Shown: positions 1-9,301 of the stretch, piece after piece
How positions within the stretch are numbered: position 1 is the first letter of the stretch
How the letters are laid out: each line of letters begins with the position of its first letter
DNA from: Terriglobia bacterium
GTDB lineage: Bacteria > Acidobacteriota > Terriglobia > Terriglobales > Acidobacteriaceae
DNA: 64,000 nucleotides
Assembly: GCA_020073565.1 (NCBI GenBank)
Contig: JAIQEY010000004.1
Span: 62,001-126,000 of the forward strand
Direction of reading: 5' to 3'
Translations under genes and position numbers: made by a program
The notes under the pieces: generated by a model
What the model was told of the DNA's origin: nothing
What the model saw: only the letters and a program-made list of their open reading frames with translations
Databases searched by the model: none

Positions 1-77
1 CTTTTCGTGAAACTGCGTGTCCTTTGTGGTTTGAGATTTGGACCCAACCACCAAGGACACGAAGGTTGACGAAGGAA
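1..77. repeat. Hairpin-type dispersed intergenic repeat, copy 1
   Basis: Two arms face each other: the left (about 1-32) contains cgtgtcctttgtggttt and the right (about 46-77) contains aaccaccaaggacacgaagg. They are near-perfect reverse complements, so the transcript could fold into a long hairpin. A second copy with the same core lies at 50124-50195. The copy here sits immediately upstream of the first gene and may be truncated by the window edge. Confidence 0.6.
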
Positions 78-105
78 CTATGGGATTGCGGGGTTAAGGT
101 CCCAA

Positions 106-693
106 ATGCGAATCTTCATCGGCATTGATCTCGAGGACGAAATCCGCGCAAAGATCGCGCGCTTTCTGGAGGGCGTGCGCGGGTTTGCCCCCGAGGCCCG
201 CTGGGTGCGCCCGGAGTCGCTGCACATCACGTTGAAGTTTATCGGTGAGCAGAAATCGAAGCAGGTAGAAGCCGTCTCAGAACGCTTGCGGCAGGTCGAG
301 GGCCGGACGATCGACATTCGTCTGGGCGGGCATGGTTTTTTCCCGACGGCCAAAGCGCCACGCGTCTTCTGGATCGGGATTCAAGCTGGCCCGGAATTGG
401 CGGAACTCGCCACGAACATCGATGCAATTGTCGCTGAGTTGGGTATTTCGCGCGAAGACCGTCCATTCAGCCCGCATTTAACTCTTGCGCGCGGAGGCGG
501 CGGATCAGGCTCGCCGAAATGGAGGAAAGGCGATGGCCCGAGCTCCACGTTTGGGGTGCTCGAGAAGCGGCTGGCGGCGATGGGCGATCTCGATTTCGGT
601 ACAATGACGGCGCGGGAGTTTATCCTGTATCAAAGCCAGCTTTGGCCCAAGGGATCGAAGTACACCAAGCTGCAGCGCTTTCCTTTAAAGTAG
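106..693 (+). CDS. thpR: RNA 2',3'-cyclic phosphodiesterase (LigT/ThpR family)
   Basis: The 195-residue product belongs to the 2H phosphoesterase superfamily. The paired catalytic motifs are visible: HITLKF near residue 45 and HLTLAR near residue 125. Family members open 2',3'-cyclic phosphates on RNA ends, and some ligate tRNA halves in vitro. The length is normal for bacterial ThpR and the protein is expected to be cytosolic. The ATG at 106 gives the family-typical beginning (MRIFIGIDL). It lies 11 bp upstream of plsY on the same strand, so co-transcription is likely, but no functional link is implied. The true substrate is not known from sequence. Confidence 0.9.
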   Translation: MRIFIGIDLEDEIRAKIARFLEGVRGFAPEARWVRPESLHITLKFIGEQKSKQVEAVSERLRQVEGRTIDIRLGGHGFFPTAKAPRVFWIGIQAGPELAELATNIDAIVAELGISREDRPFSPHLTLARGGGGSGSPKWRKGDGPSSTFGVLEKRLAAMGDLDFGTMTAREFILYQSQLWPKGSKYTKLQRFPLK

Positions 694-704
694 CCTAAGC
701 ACGA

Positions 705-1331
705 ATGGACGGATCGACCCCGATGAGTGTCTACCTGACGGCCGCCGTGGCGAGCTATCTGCTCGGAACGATCCCGTTCGGATACCTTCTGGTGCGGGTC
801 TTTCGCGGCGAGGACGTGCGCTCCAGCGGCAGCGGGAACATTGGGGCAACGAATGTTGCGCGCAAGTCCCCGGCGCTGGGTGTGGCAACGCTTGTTCTGG
901 ACGCGGGCAAGGGACTGGCAGCGGTCGCGCTTGCGCGTGCTTTGTCCGGCGGCGGGCATCAGAAAACCATAATGACGATCGCGGCCTTCTCTGCCATCGT
1001 AGGCCACATGTTCCCGGTGTGGTTGAAATTTCGCGGCGGCAAGGGCGTCGCAACCAGTGTTGGATCTTTTGCGCTGATCGCTCCGAAGTCGATCGTGTGC
1101 ATGGTCGGGCTGTTTTTGCTTATCGTGGCAGCAACTCGCTATGTATCGATGGGCTCGGTGGTAGCAGCGGCTGCTTTCCCGGCGCCGGTCTGGGTACTCC
1201 ACGAGTACGTCGAGCCCGTACAGTTGATTCTGATCGCTCTCGGCTCGTTGCTGGTTATCTGGAAGCACCGGCAAAATATCGGGCGGCTCGTCGCGGGAAC
1301 CGAATCGAAGCTTGGAGCAAAACACGCATGA
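705..1331 (+). CDS. plsY: Acyl-phosphate:glycerol-3-phosphate acyltransferase PlsY
   Basis: An integral membrane acyltransferase of about 208 residues. It carries the conserved PlsY motifs: SGNIGATN near residue 45, the glycine-rich FRGGKGVAT near residue 110, and HRQNIGRL near the C terminus. PlsY moves the acyl chain from acyl-phosphate onto sn-1 of glycerol-3-phosphate, the first step of phospholipid synthesis. Several hydrophobic helices fit the family's multi-pass topology. An in-frame ATG at 723 (MSVYL) is an equally good start. The stop overlaps the next start (ATGA), so it is coupled to gpsA, which supplies glycerol-3-phosphate; the pairing is functionally coherent. Confidence 0.95.
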   Translation: MDGSTPMSVYLTAAVASYLLGTIPFGYLLVRVFRGEDVRSSGSGNIGATNVARKSPALGVATLVLDAGKGLAAVALARALSGGGHQKTIMTIAAFSAIVGHMFPVWLKFRGGKGVATSVGSFALIAPKSIVCMVGLFLLIVAATRYVSMGSVVAAAAFPAPVWVLHEYVEPVQLILIALGSLLVIWKHRQNIGRLVAGTESKLGAKHA

Positions 1332-2338
1332 GCCGGATTGCGATTATCGGCGCGGGAGCGTGGGGCACTGCCCTGGCGATGGTGCTGGGGCGTAAGGGAA
1401 CGCATACCGTTCGTCTCTGGGCCCACGAGAGAGAGGTTTACGAAAGCATCGCTAAAGAACGGATCAATCAGCACTTTCTGCCCGGCTTCACGCTGCCGGA
1501 GTCGATCGAGCCCACTACCGACCTGACCCTGGCGATCGAAGGGGCGGAGATGATCGTCAGCGTGATGCCCTCGCAGCATTGTCGAGAACTATTTGAGCGG
1601 ATGGCGCCGAATCTACGTCCGGAAATGCTTTTTGTGAGCTGCACGAAGGGACTGGAAGACCGGACTCTGTTGCGCATGACCGAGGTGATTGCAGACGTTC
1701 TGCGAAGCCGCAAGTTCAGCCCGCGCGTGGGAGCATTGAGCGGGCCGACGTTCGCCAAAGAAGTCGCGCGCGGTGACCCGACGGCGGTGACCGTGGCTTC
1801 GACCGATGCCGAACTGGCGCGCGCGGTGCAACAGGCATTTAATGATTCGCGTTTCCGCGTCTACACGAACGACGACGTGACCGGCGTGGAGCTGGGCGGC
1901 GCACTCAAGAACATTATCGCGATTGCCGCGGGCGTCTGTGACGGCCTCGGTCTCGGACACAATTCACGGGCGGCGCTGATCACGCGCGGTCTGGCCGAGG
2001 TTGTCCGCCTGGTCGTGGCTTGTGGCGGGCGGCTCGATACTATGGCCGGCCTGGCTGGCCTAGGCGACCTGGTGCTCACCTGTACTGGGGATCTTTCGCG
2101 AAATCGCAGCGTGGGGGTCGAACTCGGAAAAGGCCGCAAACTTCCCGATATTATCGCCGCCATGCACGGAACGGTCGCTGAAGGGGTCTTCACGACAAAA
2201 GCTGCGGTGGGCCTCGCGCGAAAGAAGGGCGTGGAGATGCCCATCACGGAACAGATGTGCGCCATTCTCGAGGACGGCAAAGCTCCGCCGCAGGCGATTG
2301 AGGAACTGATGACGCGCGCTGCTCGAAGCGAAAGTTAA
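1328..2338 (+). CDS. gpsA: NAD(P)-dependent glycerol-3-phosphate dehydrogenase
   Basis: The 336-residue cytosolic enzyme reduces dihydroxyacetone phosphate to glycerol-3-phosphate for phospholipid synthesis. The N-terminal Rossmann motif GAGAWGTALA, the LSGPTFAKEVA segment, the ALKNIIAIAAG segment with the catalytic lysine, and GLGDLVLTCT are all present and in order. The open frame extends upstream to 1019, but that part overlaps plsY and has no family similarity. The start at 1328 matches all homologues and overlaps the plsY stop by four bases, indicating translational coupling. Confidence 0.97.
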   Translation: MSRIAIIGAGAWGTALAMVLGRKGTHTVRLWAHEREVYESIAKERINQHFLPGFTLPESIEPTTDLTLAIEGAEMIVSVMPSQHCRELFERMAPNLRPEMLFVSCTKGLEDRTLLRMTEVIADVLRSRKFSPRVGALSGPTFAKEVARGDPTAVTVASTDAELARAVQQAFNDSRFRVYTNDDVTGVELGGALKNIIAIAAGVCDGLGLGHNSRAALITRGLAEVVRLVVACGGRLDTMAGLAGLGDLVLTCTGDLSRNRSVGVELGKGRKLPDIIAAMHGTVAEGVFTTKAAVGLARKKGVEMPITEQMCAILEDGKAPPQAIEELMTRAARSES

Positions 2339-2390
2339 CTGACTTATCCGCTGGGCGCGCCACCGTCCTGAGCACGCAAAGCAGGATTGC

Positions 2391-2515
2391 ACGTAGAGTT
2401 CGCGGAGAACGCAGAGTAAGCACAACCCCTGAATCTCTGGCCGGATAGAAAATTTATGAACGTCTCGATCCATCGTTCGAGGCGATCTTACTCTGCGTTT
2501 TCCGCGTCTCCGCGG
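2391..2515. repeat. Inverted repeat between convergent genes
   Basis: The arms at about 2391-2420 (core cgcggagaacgcagagtaag) and 2487-2515 (core cttactctgcgttttccgcg) are reverse complements with one mismatch over about 20 bases, separated by about 66 bp. They lie between the convergent gpsA and acetyl-CoA synthetase genes. A related string (ctccgcgtgctctgcggtt) occurs at 25180-25199. It could act as a bidirectional terminator or be a dispersed repeat; no U-tract follows either arm. Confidence 0.55.
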
Positions 2516-2521
2516 CAAGAC

Positions 2522-4426
2522 TTACCCTTCCATTGTCGAAACATCTCCTGCATCCAGGCCCAGCTCTTTTGCCTTTAAGAATCGGCGCAGAATCTTTCCG
2601 GACCGAGTCTTGGGCAATGCGGCGACGAATTCGATGGCGGCAGGCGTGGCGATCGGCCCAAGTTCCCTTCGAACGTGTTCTATGAGTGCCGCTGCCAGCG
2701 TTTCCGACGGAGTGTGGTTCCCGCGACACTGCACGAAGCACTTGATGGTTTCCCCCTTCAGCTTGTCCGGGATTCCAATGGCAGCGGCTTCGGCTACCGC
2801 TGGATGCGACACCAGCGCGCTTTCCACCTCAGCGGTCCCAATACGATGTCCGGCTACGTTGAGCACGTCGTCGGCGCGCCCCAAGACCGTGATGTAGCCG
2901 TCTTTGTCTTTCAACGCGACATCGCCGGTGATGTAGCAACCAGGAATGACCTGCCAATCGCGCTCGTAGCGGGCCGCATCGCCCCACACTGTCCGCAGCA
3001 TGTAAGGGAAAGGACGCTTCAATACCAAGCGTCCACCAACGCCCGGGGCAACCGGTTTCCCTTCCTCGTCGACTACGTCGGCTTCCGAGCCCGGCACAGA
3101 TACGCCGCACTTCCCGGGGCGCATCGCGTAGGTCGCCGGAGTGCCGATGGCCGGTCCGCCCAGCTCTGTCTGCCACCAGTTGTCGATGACGTATCCCCAC
3201 TTGCCATCTCCGGCCAGGTAGGTTTGCGCCCAGCGCCACGCCTCGGGGTTCAAGGGTTCGCCGGCGCAGGCGATGACGCGCAACGAGGTGAGGTTGTATT
3301 TCTGCGGGTACTGCTCGCCGTAGCGCATGAACATGCGCAGGGCTGTCGGTGCCGTAAATATTTTGCTGACGCCGTAGCGCTCTACGATCTCCCAGGCGAT
3401 GCCAGGATTGGGGTAGTCAATGGCGCCCTCGCGGAACAACGTAGTCGCGCCCGCGCACAGGGGTGCATAGACGATGTACGAGTGTCCGACCACCCAGCCA
3501 ATATCGGATGTGCACCAGAAGATGTCGCGGTCACCCACGTCGTAGTAGCTGCGCAGGTGATAGGTGGTGCCCACCATGTAGCCGCCATGCACATGCAGGA
3601 CACCCTTCGGCTTACCGGTCGAGCCGGAAGTGTAGAGCAGGAACAGCGGGTCCTCGGAATCCATTTCTTCCGCCGGGCACTCGGGCGGAAATTTCATCAA
3701 CTCGCTGAAGTCAATCTCGCGTCCGTTGGTCAACTCGGTGGGGCGGCGCGAAAACACGACCACCTTCTGTACGAAATCGATGCCGTCGAGGGCCTCATCC
3801 ACAATTGGCTTCAGGGGCACAGTCTTGCCGCGCCGGAAGCCGACATCGCCCGCGATGACCACTTTGGCCTGCGCGTCGGTGATGCGGTCGCGCAGCGCGG
3901 TGTGGCCCAGGCCGGCATAAACAACCGAGTGGATCGCGCCAATCCGGGCGCAAGCCAGCATGGCGATTACACCTTCCAAAGTGAGCGGCATGTAGATAAC
4001 AACCCGGTCGCCCTTCCCGACACCAAGCGACTTCAGACCGTTCGAAAAGCGGCAAACCTGCCGGTAGAGCTGGCCGTAGGTAACGATGCGCTCCGTGCCG
4101 TCTTCACCAAGCCAAATGAAGGCTGCGCGGTTGCGACGCTCGGAATTCGCGTGGCGGTCGAGCGCGTTGATGGTGATGTTGGTCTTTCCGCCGACGAACC
4201 ACTGATGGTGCACGCCGTCCCAGTCGAGTACCTTCGACCACGGTTGGGTCCAGGTAAAGTTGCGCGCCTCCTCGGCCCAGAAACCATCGGGATCCTGGAT
4301 GGAGCGCTCGTACTCGGCAGCCCAGTTCTTGGTTTGCACCTGGTCCACCACGATTTTCGGTGCGGGGTATTCTTCTTCGACGGCGAGGAGGTTGGAGATG
4401 TTGGTCGGGGTCGAGATCGCAGCCAT
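2522..4426 (-). CDS. acs: Acetyl-CoA synthetase (AMP-forming)
   Basis: The 634-residue enzyme activates acetate through acetyl-AMP to acetyl-CoA. The ANL-superfamily P-loop YTSGSTGKPKG is near residue 260. The acetate/AMP motif DNWWQTE is near residue 405. The YITGD and GRADDVLNVAGHR hinge motifs follow, and the C-terminal PKTRSGKILRR carries the lysine acetylated in this family. Full length for Acs and close to canonical throughout, so acetyl-CoA rather than a longer acyl-CoA synthetase is preferred. It starts with an ATG at 4426 preceded by a GGAGG-like site. It is monocistronic, with no visible partner. Confidence 0.95.
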   Translation of the reverse strand: MAAISTPTNISNLLAVEEEYPAPKIVVDQVQTKNWAAEYERSIQDPDGFWAEEARNFTWTQPWSKVLDWDGVHHQWFVGGKTNITINALDRHANSERRNRAAFIWLGEDGTERIVTYGQLYRQVCRFSNGLKSLGVGKGDRVVIYMPLTLEGVIAMLACARIGAIHSVVYAGLGHTALRDRITDAQAKVVIAGDVGFRRGKTVPLKPIVDEALDGIDFVQKVVVFSRRPTELTNGREIDFSELMKFPPECPAEEMDSEDPLFLLYTSGSTGKPKGVLHVHGGYMVGTTYHLRSYYDVGDRDIFWCTSDIGWVVGHSYIVYAPLCAGATTLFREGAIDYPNPGIAWEIVERYGVSKIFTAPTALRMFMRYGEQYPQKYNLTSLRVIACAGEPLNPEAWRWAQTYLAGDGKWGYVIDNWWQTELGGPAIGTPATYAMRPGKCGVSVPGSEADVVDEEGKPVAPGVGGRLVLKRPFPYMLRTVWGDAARYERDWQVIPGCYITGDVALKDKDGYITVLGRADDVLNVAGHRIGTAEVESALVSHPAVAEAAAIGIPDKLKGETIKCFVQCRGNHTPSETLAAALIEHVRRELGPIATPAAIEFVAALPKTRSGKILRRFLKAKELGLDAGDVSTMEG

Positions 4427-4548
4427 GGAGGCTCCTCCGCTGATGGCGGTAAGAAATGCAGGGATTTTGAGCCCCGCGTAAACCTTACGCAGTGATCTGC
4501 GTCACATGGCGGTGTAACGGGGGGCGTGCTGCGCACGGCCTGCTGAAG

Positions 4549-7500
4549 CTAGACCCGCTTGCGCCGGATCTCCCATTCGCGGAGCCAGGTGAAGATGACC
4601 GGAGTCACAATCAGAACGTGCAGGAGCGACGAAACCATGCCGCCCAGTACCGGGGTGGCCAGGGGCTTCATGAATTCTGCCCCGGTGCGGCTTGACCACA
4701 TGAGCGGTAGCAGGCCGGCAACGACCGTTGACACCGTCATCACCTTGGGACGCAGTCGAAGAAGTGCACCTTCCACCACTGCCTGGTGCAGCCCTTGCAC
4801 GGTTAGCTCGCCCATTGCAGCTTTCTTCCGGGCAACCGCTTCCTCCAGGTAGATCACCATCACCACGCCCGTCTGCACTGCAGTGCCAAAGAGCGCGATG
4901 AAGCCGACCCACACTGCGACCGAGAAGTTGTAGCCCAAAATCTTCAGCAGGAAAATTCCTCCGGTCAGCGCGAAGGGCACGGCCAGCATGACGTGCAGCG
5001 CTTCTTTGAGCGAGTCGTAGACCTTATAGAGCAGAACCGAAATGATGAGGAACACCGCCGGGATGACCAGCATCAAACGGCGGCGGGCGCTCAGCTGGTT
5101 TTCGTATTGTCCACTCCACTCCACGTAATACCCCGAGGGCAGCTTCACCTCTCGCGCGACGGCGCGCTGTGCTTGCTCCACAAATGAGCCCACGTCTCGG
5201 CCGCGCACGTTCATCAGAACGGAGCCGCGAAGCAGGCCGTTCTCGCTGCTGATCATGGACGGTCCCATGACGACGCGGACCGAAGCCACTTGCGTCAGCG
5301 GAATCTGCGCTCCGGTTGACGCCGTGACCAGCACATTGCGGAGAGCTTCTGGGGTATCTCGAAAGTCGCGGGCATAGCGGACGCTGATGGGCAGGCGCTG
5401 CCGGCCATCGATCGCGGTCGTCAAGTTCTTTCCGCCGATCGCCGTCTCGATAACATCTTGTACATCGCCCACGTTGATCCCGTATCGGGCGGCTGCAGCG
5501 CGATCGGTCTCAATCTCCAAATAGGGCGCGCCTGTAATGCGTTCCGCGTAAAGGTCCACGGCGCCGGGCACACGGCGCACGACCTGCTCAATTTCTCCGG
5601 AGAGACGTTCAATCGTAGCCAAGTCGGAGCCGAAGATCTTGATACCGACCTGCGTGCGAATACCGGTCGACAGCATATCAATCCGGTTGCGAATGGGCTG
5701 CGTCCAGATATTGGTGACCCCGGGCATGCGCAACTTCGCATCCAGCCGCTGCAGAATATCTTCTTTTGTGGTTCCGGCTGGCCATTGATCCGGCGGCTTG
5801 AGCGTGATGATGGTCTCTGTCATGTTGATCGGGGCGGGATCGGTGGAGGTATCGGCTCGCCCGATCTTGCCCACGACGTTCTCGACCGCGGGGTCCTGGG
5901 CGATGATGCGATCCTGTGCGCGCAGGATCTCAGTAGCTTTGGTCAACGAAATTGCCGGATCGGTGATCGGCATAAACATGGCCGTTTCTTCATTTAAAGG
6001 CGGCATGAATTCTGAGCCGATCGTGGTTGCGAGGAACATCGCGAAAATGAAGAGTACGGATGCTGCTGCCAGGGTTGTGATGCGGTGCTTGAGCGCCCAG
6101 GACAGAACAGGCTTATAGACCCGTTGCAGAAAGTACATCACGGGGTTGGCCTCTTCACGGCGCAACCTCCCGCGAATCAGGTACGTGCACAGGACCGGCA
6201 CAAGCGTGACAGCGATGAGGGTCGAGCCCACCATCGCAAACGTTTTGGTGAAGGCCAGCGGGTGGAACAGTTTGCCTTCCATGCCCACCAGCGCAAACAC
6301 CGGGATGAAGGCCAGAATGATGATGGTCATGGCAAAGAAGATCGGCCGCCCAACCAGTTTGGCGGCCGCCAGGGTGATCTGGATGATCTGCGAGCGATAC
6401 TCACCATGTTCCTCGGAGTAGGCCTCGGCGTGACGAATTACGTTTTCTGTTACGACAATGCCCGCATCCACCAGCACACCAATCGCAATGGCAATTCCTC
6501 CCAGCGACATGATGTTGGATGAGATTCCGAAATAGTGCATGAACAGAAACGACGAGGCCACCGCCAGCGGCAAAGGCAGGGTCACAATCAAAATGCTCCG
6601 GAAGTGCCAGAGGAAAATAACGTGGGCCAGCGTCACCAGCAGAATCTCTTCGATCAGCGCGTGCTTGAGCGTGTCCACTGCATGGCGGATCAGAGAACTG
6701 CGATCGTAGAACGACGTAATCCGGACGCCCTGGGGCAGACCGGGCTGCAGATCCGCGAGCTTCTTCTTGACGTCATCGATGACTTCGAGAGCGTTGGCCC
6801 CCGAACGAATTACGACGACCCCGCCGACTGTTTCTCTGCCATCGCGATCAAGCACGCCGCGCCGGAAATCAGGTCCGAAATGCACGTTGGCCACGTTGCG
6901 CAGATAGACGGGTGTGCCGTTGCTGGCGGTAAGCACAATGTTTTCGATATCGGCGAGGGAGCGGATGAGGCCGATGCCGCGGACCGCCAATTCCGTGTCG
7001 TTAACCTCCATAACCTTAGCGCCAACGTTGGTGTTGCTGCGCTGGATGGATTCAAAGACCATGCGCAGTGGAACGTTGTAGGCACGCAATTTCGCGGGAT
7101 CGACATCGACCTGGTACTCGCGGAAGAAACCGCCGATGGTGCCCACTTCGGCAACTCCCGGCACGGAGTTTAACTGGTAACGGATGAACCAGTGCTGCAG
7201 AGAATGTAGCGTGCCTGGATCGTACGGACCGTCGACGGTGTACCAGTAAACCTGCCCGACACCGGTAGCGTCGGGCCCGAGCACCGGCGTCACGCCTTCC
7301 GGCAAGATTCCTGAGGAAAGATTCAGCTTCTCCAGCACGCGAGCACGCGCGAAATAAAGATCCACGCTGTCCTCGAAGATGAGGTTGATCATCGAGAACC
7401 CGAACGCCGAAGAGGAACGGACTGTCTTGATGCCCGCCAAGCCTTGCAGATTGACCGTCAGGGGATAAGTGATCTGGTCCTCGACCTCCTGCGGGCTGCG

Positions 7501-7665
7501 TCCGGCCCAGTCCGTGAAAACGATGACTTGGTTTTCGCTGAGGTCGGGAATGGCATCGATCGGCGTTCGTAAGAGTGCCCAGTAGCCCCACGCCGCGAGC
7601 ACGAGGTAAGCGAGCAGAACGAGGCCACGATTCTTGAGTGAGAATTCGATCATGCGCTGGATCAT
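4549..7665 (-). CDS. cusA: CusA/CzcA-type heavy-metal efflux RND pump
   Basis: About 1038 residues, the inner membrane proton/metal antiporter of a tripartite exporter. It has the RND layout of two halves with a first TM helix followed by a large periplasmic loop. Visible signatures are the TM4 segment [13 protein letters not shown] with acidic residues for proton relay, the porter-domain string [12 protein letters not shown], and a Met-containing FMPPLNEET segment. The open frame begins at 7686, but GGGAGG lies seven bases before the ATG at 7665 and the upstream adaptor stops at 7676, so 7665 is chosen. It is last in the operon. CusA (Cu/Ag) is slightly favoured over CzcA, but the substrate cannot be fixed from sequence alone. 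Confidence 0.93.
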   Translation of the reverse strand: MIQRMIEFSLKNRGLVLLAYLVLAAWGYWALLRTPIDAIPDLSENQVIVFTDWAGRSPQEVEDQITYPLTVNLQGLAGIKTVRSSSAFGFSMINLIFEDSVDLYFARARVLEKLNLSSGILPEGVTPVLGPDATGVGQVYWYTVDGPYDPGTLHSLQHWFIRYQLNSVPGVAEVGTIGGFFREYQVDVDPAKLRAYNVPLRMVFESIQRSNTNVGAKVMEVNDTELAVRGIGLIRSLADIENIVLTASNGTPVYLRNVANVHFGPDFRRGVLDRDGRETVGGVVVIRSGANALEVIDDVKKKLADLQPGLPQGVRITSFYDRSSLIRHAVDTLKHALIEEILLVTLAHVIFLWHFRSILIVTLPLPLAVASSFLFMHYFGISSNIMSLGGIAIAIGVLVDAGIVVTENVIRHAEAYSEEHGEYRSQIIQITLAAAKLVGRPIFFAMTIIILAFIPVFALVGMEGKLFHPLAFTKTFAMVGSTLIAVTLVPVLCTYLIRGRLRREEANPVMYFLQRVYKPVLSWALKHRITTLAAASVLFIFAMFLATTIGSEFMPPLNEETAMFMPITDPAISLTKATEILRAQDRIIAQDPAVENVVGKIGRADTSTDPAPINMTETIITLKPPDQWPAGTTKEDILQRLDAKLRMPGVTNIWTQPIRNRIDMLSTGIRTQVGIKIFGSDLATIERLSGEIEQVVRRVPGAVDLYAERITGAPYLEIETDRAAAARYGINVGDVQDVIETAIGGKNLTTAIDGRQRLPISVRYARDFRDTPEALRNVLVTASTGAQIPLTQVASVRVVMGPSMISSENGLLRGSVLMNVRGRDVGSFVEQAQRAVAREVKLPSGYYVEWSGQYENQLSARRRLMLVIPAVFLIISVLLYKVYDSLKEALHVMLAVPFALTGGIFLLKILGYNFSVAVWVGFIALFGTAVQTGVVMVIYLEEAVARKKAAMGELTVQGLHQAVVEGALLRLRPKVMTVSTVVAGLLPLMWSSRTGAEFMKPLATPVLGGMVSSLLHVLIVTPVIFTWLREWEIRRKRV

Positions 7666-7675
7666 CGTTGCCTCC

Positions 7676-9301
7676 CTATCTCGCATTCAGACTGCTACGG
7701 TAACTGGTGAGCACTTGACCGCCCCGGCTTACCTCCACCGTGACCGCCCACGTGCCGGGCGTCGGCACCTTGAGGCGGCCTGCATATTCGGAACCGCTGG
7801 CAGAAAGGGTCGCGGCCTCGCGCATCTCAGCCATACCCATCGCTGGCATCGCTGGCATGAACAGAGTTACTTTGACCTGGGCATCGGTTACGGGTTTCCC
7901 CGCGGCATCTTGCACAGTCACATGAACCGTAGCTTCCGTGCCGCCCTGCGGCGTCGCTGGATCGCTGCGAAATGACACTTTGAATTGGGCAGATTCGGGA
8001 GCCGTTTGCTGCTGAGTGAACTCCTTGGACCCGCCGAACATGCTGCTCATACCGCCGCTGATGCGCGTCTGGGAGTCGAGCAGGAAATTTCCCTCGGTGA
8101 CGATGTGGTCTCCTTCGCGCAAACCGGACGATACCGGGTAGTAGTCGTCGGCCACGGGGCCGAGTTGAACTTCGTGAGCTTCGAACACGCCATTGCCCTT
8201 GGCCACATACACCAACTTGCGCGTGCCCGTTTCGACAACCGCGGAGCGTGGCACCGCGAGCGCGCGTTGTCCTGAGAGTGCAAAGCGGACCTGCACAAAC
8301 ATGCCTGGACGGAGGCGCATGCCGGGATTTGAAACTTCGATCCGCGCGGCGATGGTGCGCGTCTGCGCGTTGACCATCGGTTCGAGGAACCCTAACTGGC
8401 CTCGCAACTTTGCGCCGGGGACAGAGTCCGAAGTGATCTCGACCGCCTGGCCAACATGGATCTGGGGCAGATCAGCCTCGTATACATCCGCCTTCACCCA
8501 AATCCTGCTCAGGTCGGTCACGGTGTAGAGCACGTCGCCGGCGTTTACGTACTGTCCCTGCGTCACCTTGCGTTCAGTCACAATGCCACTCGCAGGGGAG
8601 AAGATGGTGAGGTCGATCTGAGGCGTGTCGGAGGTCGCGATCGTGTCAATCTGCTGTGGAGTCAGTCCCCACAATTCGAGGCGGCGGCGACTGGCGGCGA
8701 TGAGTTCGTCGGCACCGGAAATCGCTTCGGATTCGGCGCTGCCTGCCAGTTGCTTGCGATTTGCGATCGCGAGCTTGTACTCCTCGGCACTGGTAAGAAT
8801 TTCAGGACTGTAGATCTCAGCGATCGGCTGGCCGCGTTGCACGGGCTGACCTGTGAAATCGACATGCAGTTTGTCGATCCGTCCGGCAATGCGCGCACTG
8901 ATGCTGGCAAGTTGGGTTTCGGGCTCATCCACGCGCGCCGCCGCCAGGAGTTCACGACGGATCATGCGGCGCTGGACTACGGCGGTCTGCAGTCCGATGG
9001 ACCGCTGTTCGTCCTGCGTCATCTGAACGCTGGCCGCCGGCTCGCTCGCTTTTGAGGAACGACTAGGGTTCGTATCAGGATTCGCGTCAGGCTTCGTATC
9101 AGGGTATCGCTTTAGCGATACCGTAGATTCTTCGAAACCAGCCGCCCCTTTAGGGGCTGCGGGCCCTGACCGACTCATTTCTTCTGCCGCGGCCGCGCTC
9201 GCTTCCGAGCGAAGCACTCGCGACACCCCGAAAATCACGCCCGCGATGAACAAGCCGAGAACGAGTCCTGCAGTGACCAGATATCTCTCACGCGTGGTCA
9301 T
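7676..9301 (-). CDS. cusB: RND efflux periplasmic adaptor (CusB-like) with C-terminal YtkA/FixH-like domain
   Basis: The 541-residue membrane-fusion protein has an N-terminal membrane anchor (residues 8-28) and a low-complexity linker (about 35-90, with [12 protein letters not shown]). A CusB/HlyD core follows at about 95-420, with lipoyl-like, hairpin and beta-barrel parts ([28 protein letters not shown]). A separate C-terminal beta-sandwich of about 100 residues resembles YtkA/FixH domains and carries a Met-rich stretch, [13 protein letters not shown], that could bind Cu(I). The usual heavy-metal-binding TCPMHP segment seen in many relatives is absent. Its start overlaps the outer membrane factor stop (TAATG), so the genes are coupled. 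Two palindromes lie inside the linker (see the repeat at 9104-9163). Confidence 0.92.
   Translation of the reverse strand: MTTRERYLVTAGLVLGLFIAGVIFGVSRVLRSEASAAAAEEMSRSGPAAPKGAAGFEESTVSLKRYPDTKPDANPDTNPSRSSKASEPAASVQMTQDEQRSIGLQTAVVQRRMIRRELLAAARVDEPETQLASISARIAGRIDKLHVDFTGQPVQRGQPIAEIYSPEILTSAEEYKLAIANRKQLAGSAESEAISGADELIAASRRRLELWGLTPQQIDTIATSDTPQIDLTIFSPASGIVTERKVTQGQYVNAGDVLYTVTDLSRIWVKADVYEADLPQIHVGQAVEITSDSVPGAKLRGQLGFLEPMVNAQTRTIAARIEVSNPGMRLRPGMFVQVRFALSGQRALAVPRSAVVETGTRKLVYVAKGNGVFEAHEVQLGPVADDYYPVSSGLREGDHIVTEGNFLLDSQTRISGGMSSMFGGSKEFTQQQTAPESAQFKVSFRSDPATPQGGTEATVHVTVQDAAGKPVTDAQVKVTLFMPAMPAMGMAEMREAATLSASGSEYAGRLKVPTPGTWAVTVEVSRGGQVLTSYRSSLNAR
9104..9163. repeat. Palindromic repeats embedded in frame in the adaptor linker
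   Basis: GGTATCGCTTTAGCGATACC (9104-9123) is a perfect palindrome of 9-bp arms around TT. It is followed 17 bp later by an imperfect one around cccctttagggg (about 9141-9163). Both keep the reading frame of cusB and encode part of the variable linker. Just beyond lie three related 12-bp units of the cgtatcagg type (about 9071-9103). The look is that of a mobile intergenic palindrome that landed inside a tolerant linker. Confidence 0.6.

Noticed and set aside
1019..1327. N-terminal extension of gpsA
   Set aside because: It overlaps plsY out of frame and lacks family similarity; the ATG at 1328 matches the family start.
2675..4495. 606-residue plus-strand frame opposite acetyl-CoA synthetase
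   Set aside because: The minus-strand frame is a full-length, motif-complete Acs; the plus-strand product is Arg/His-rich with no domain.
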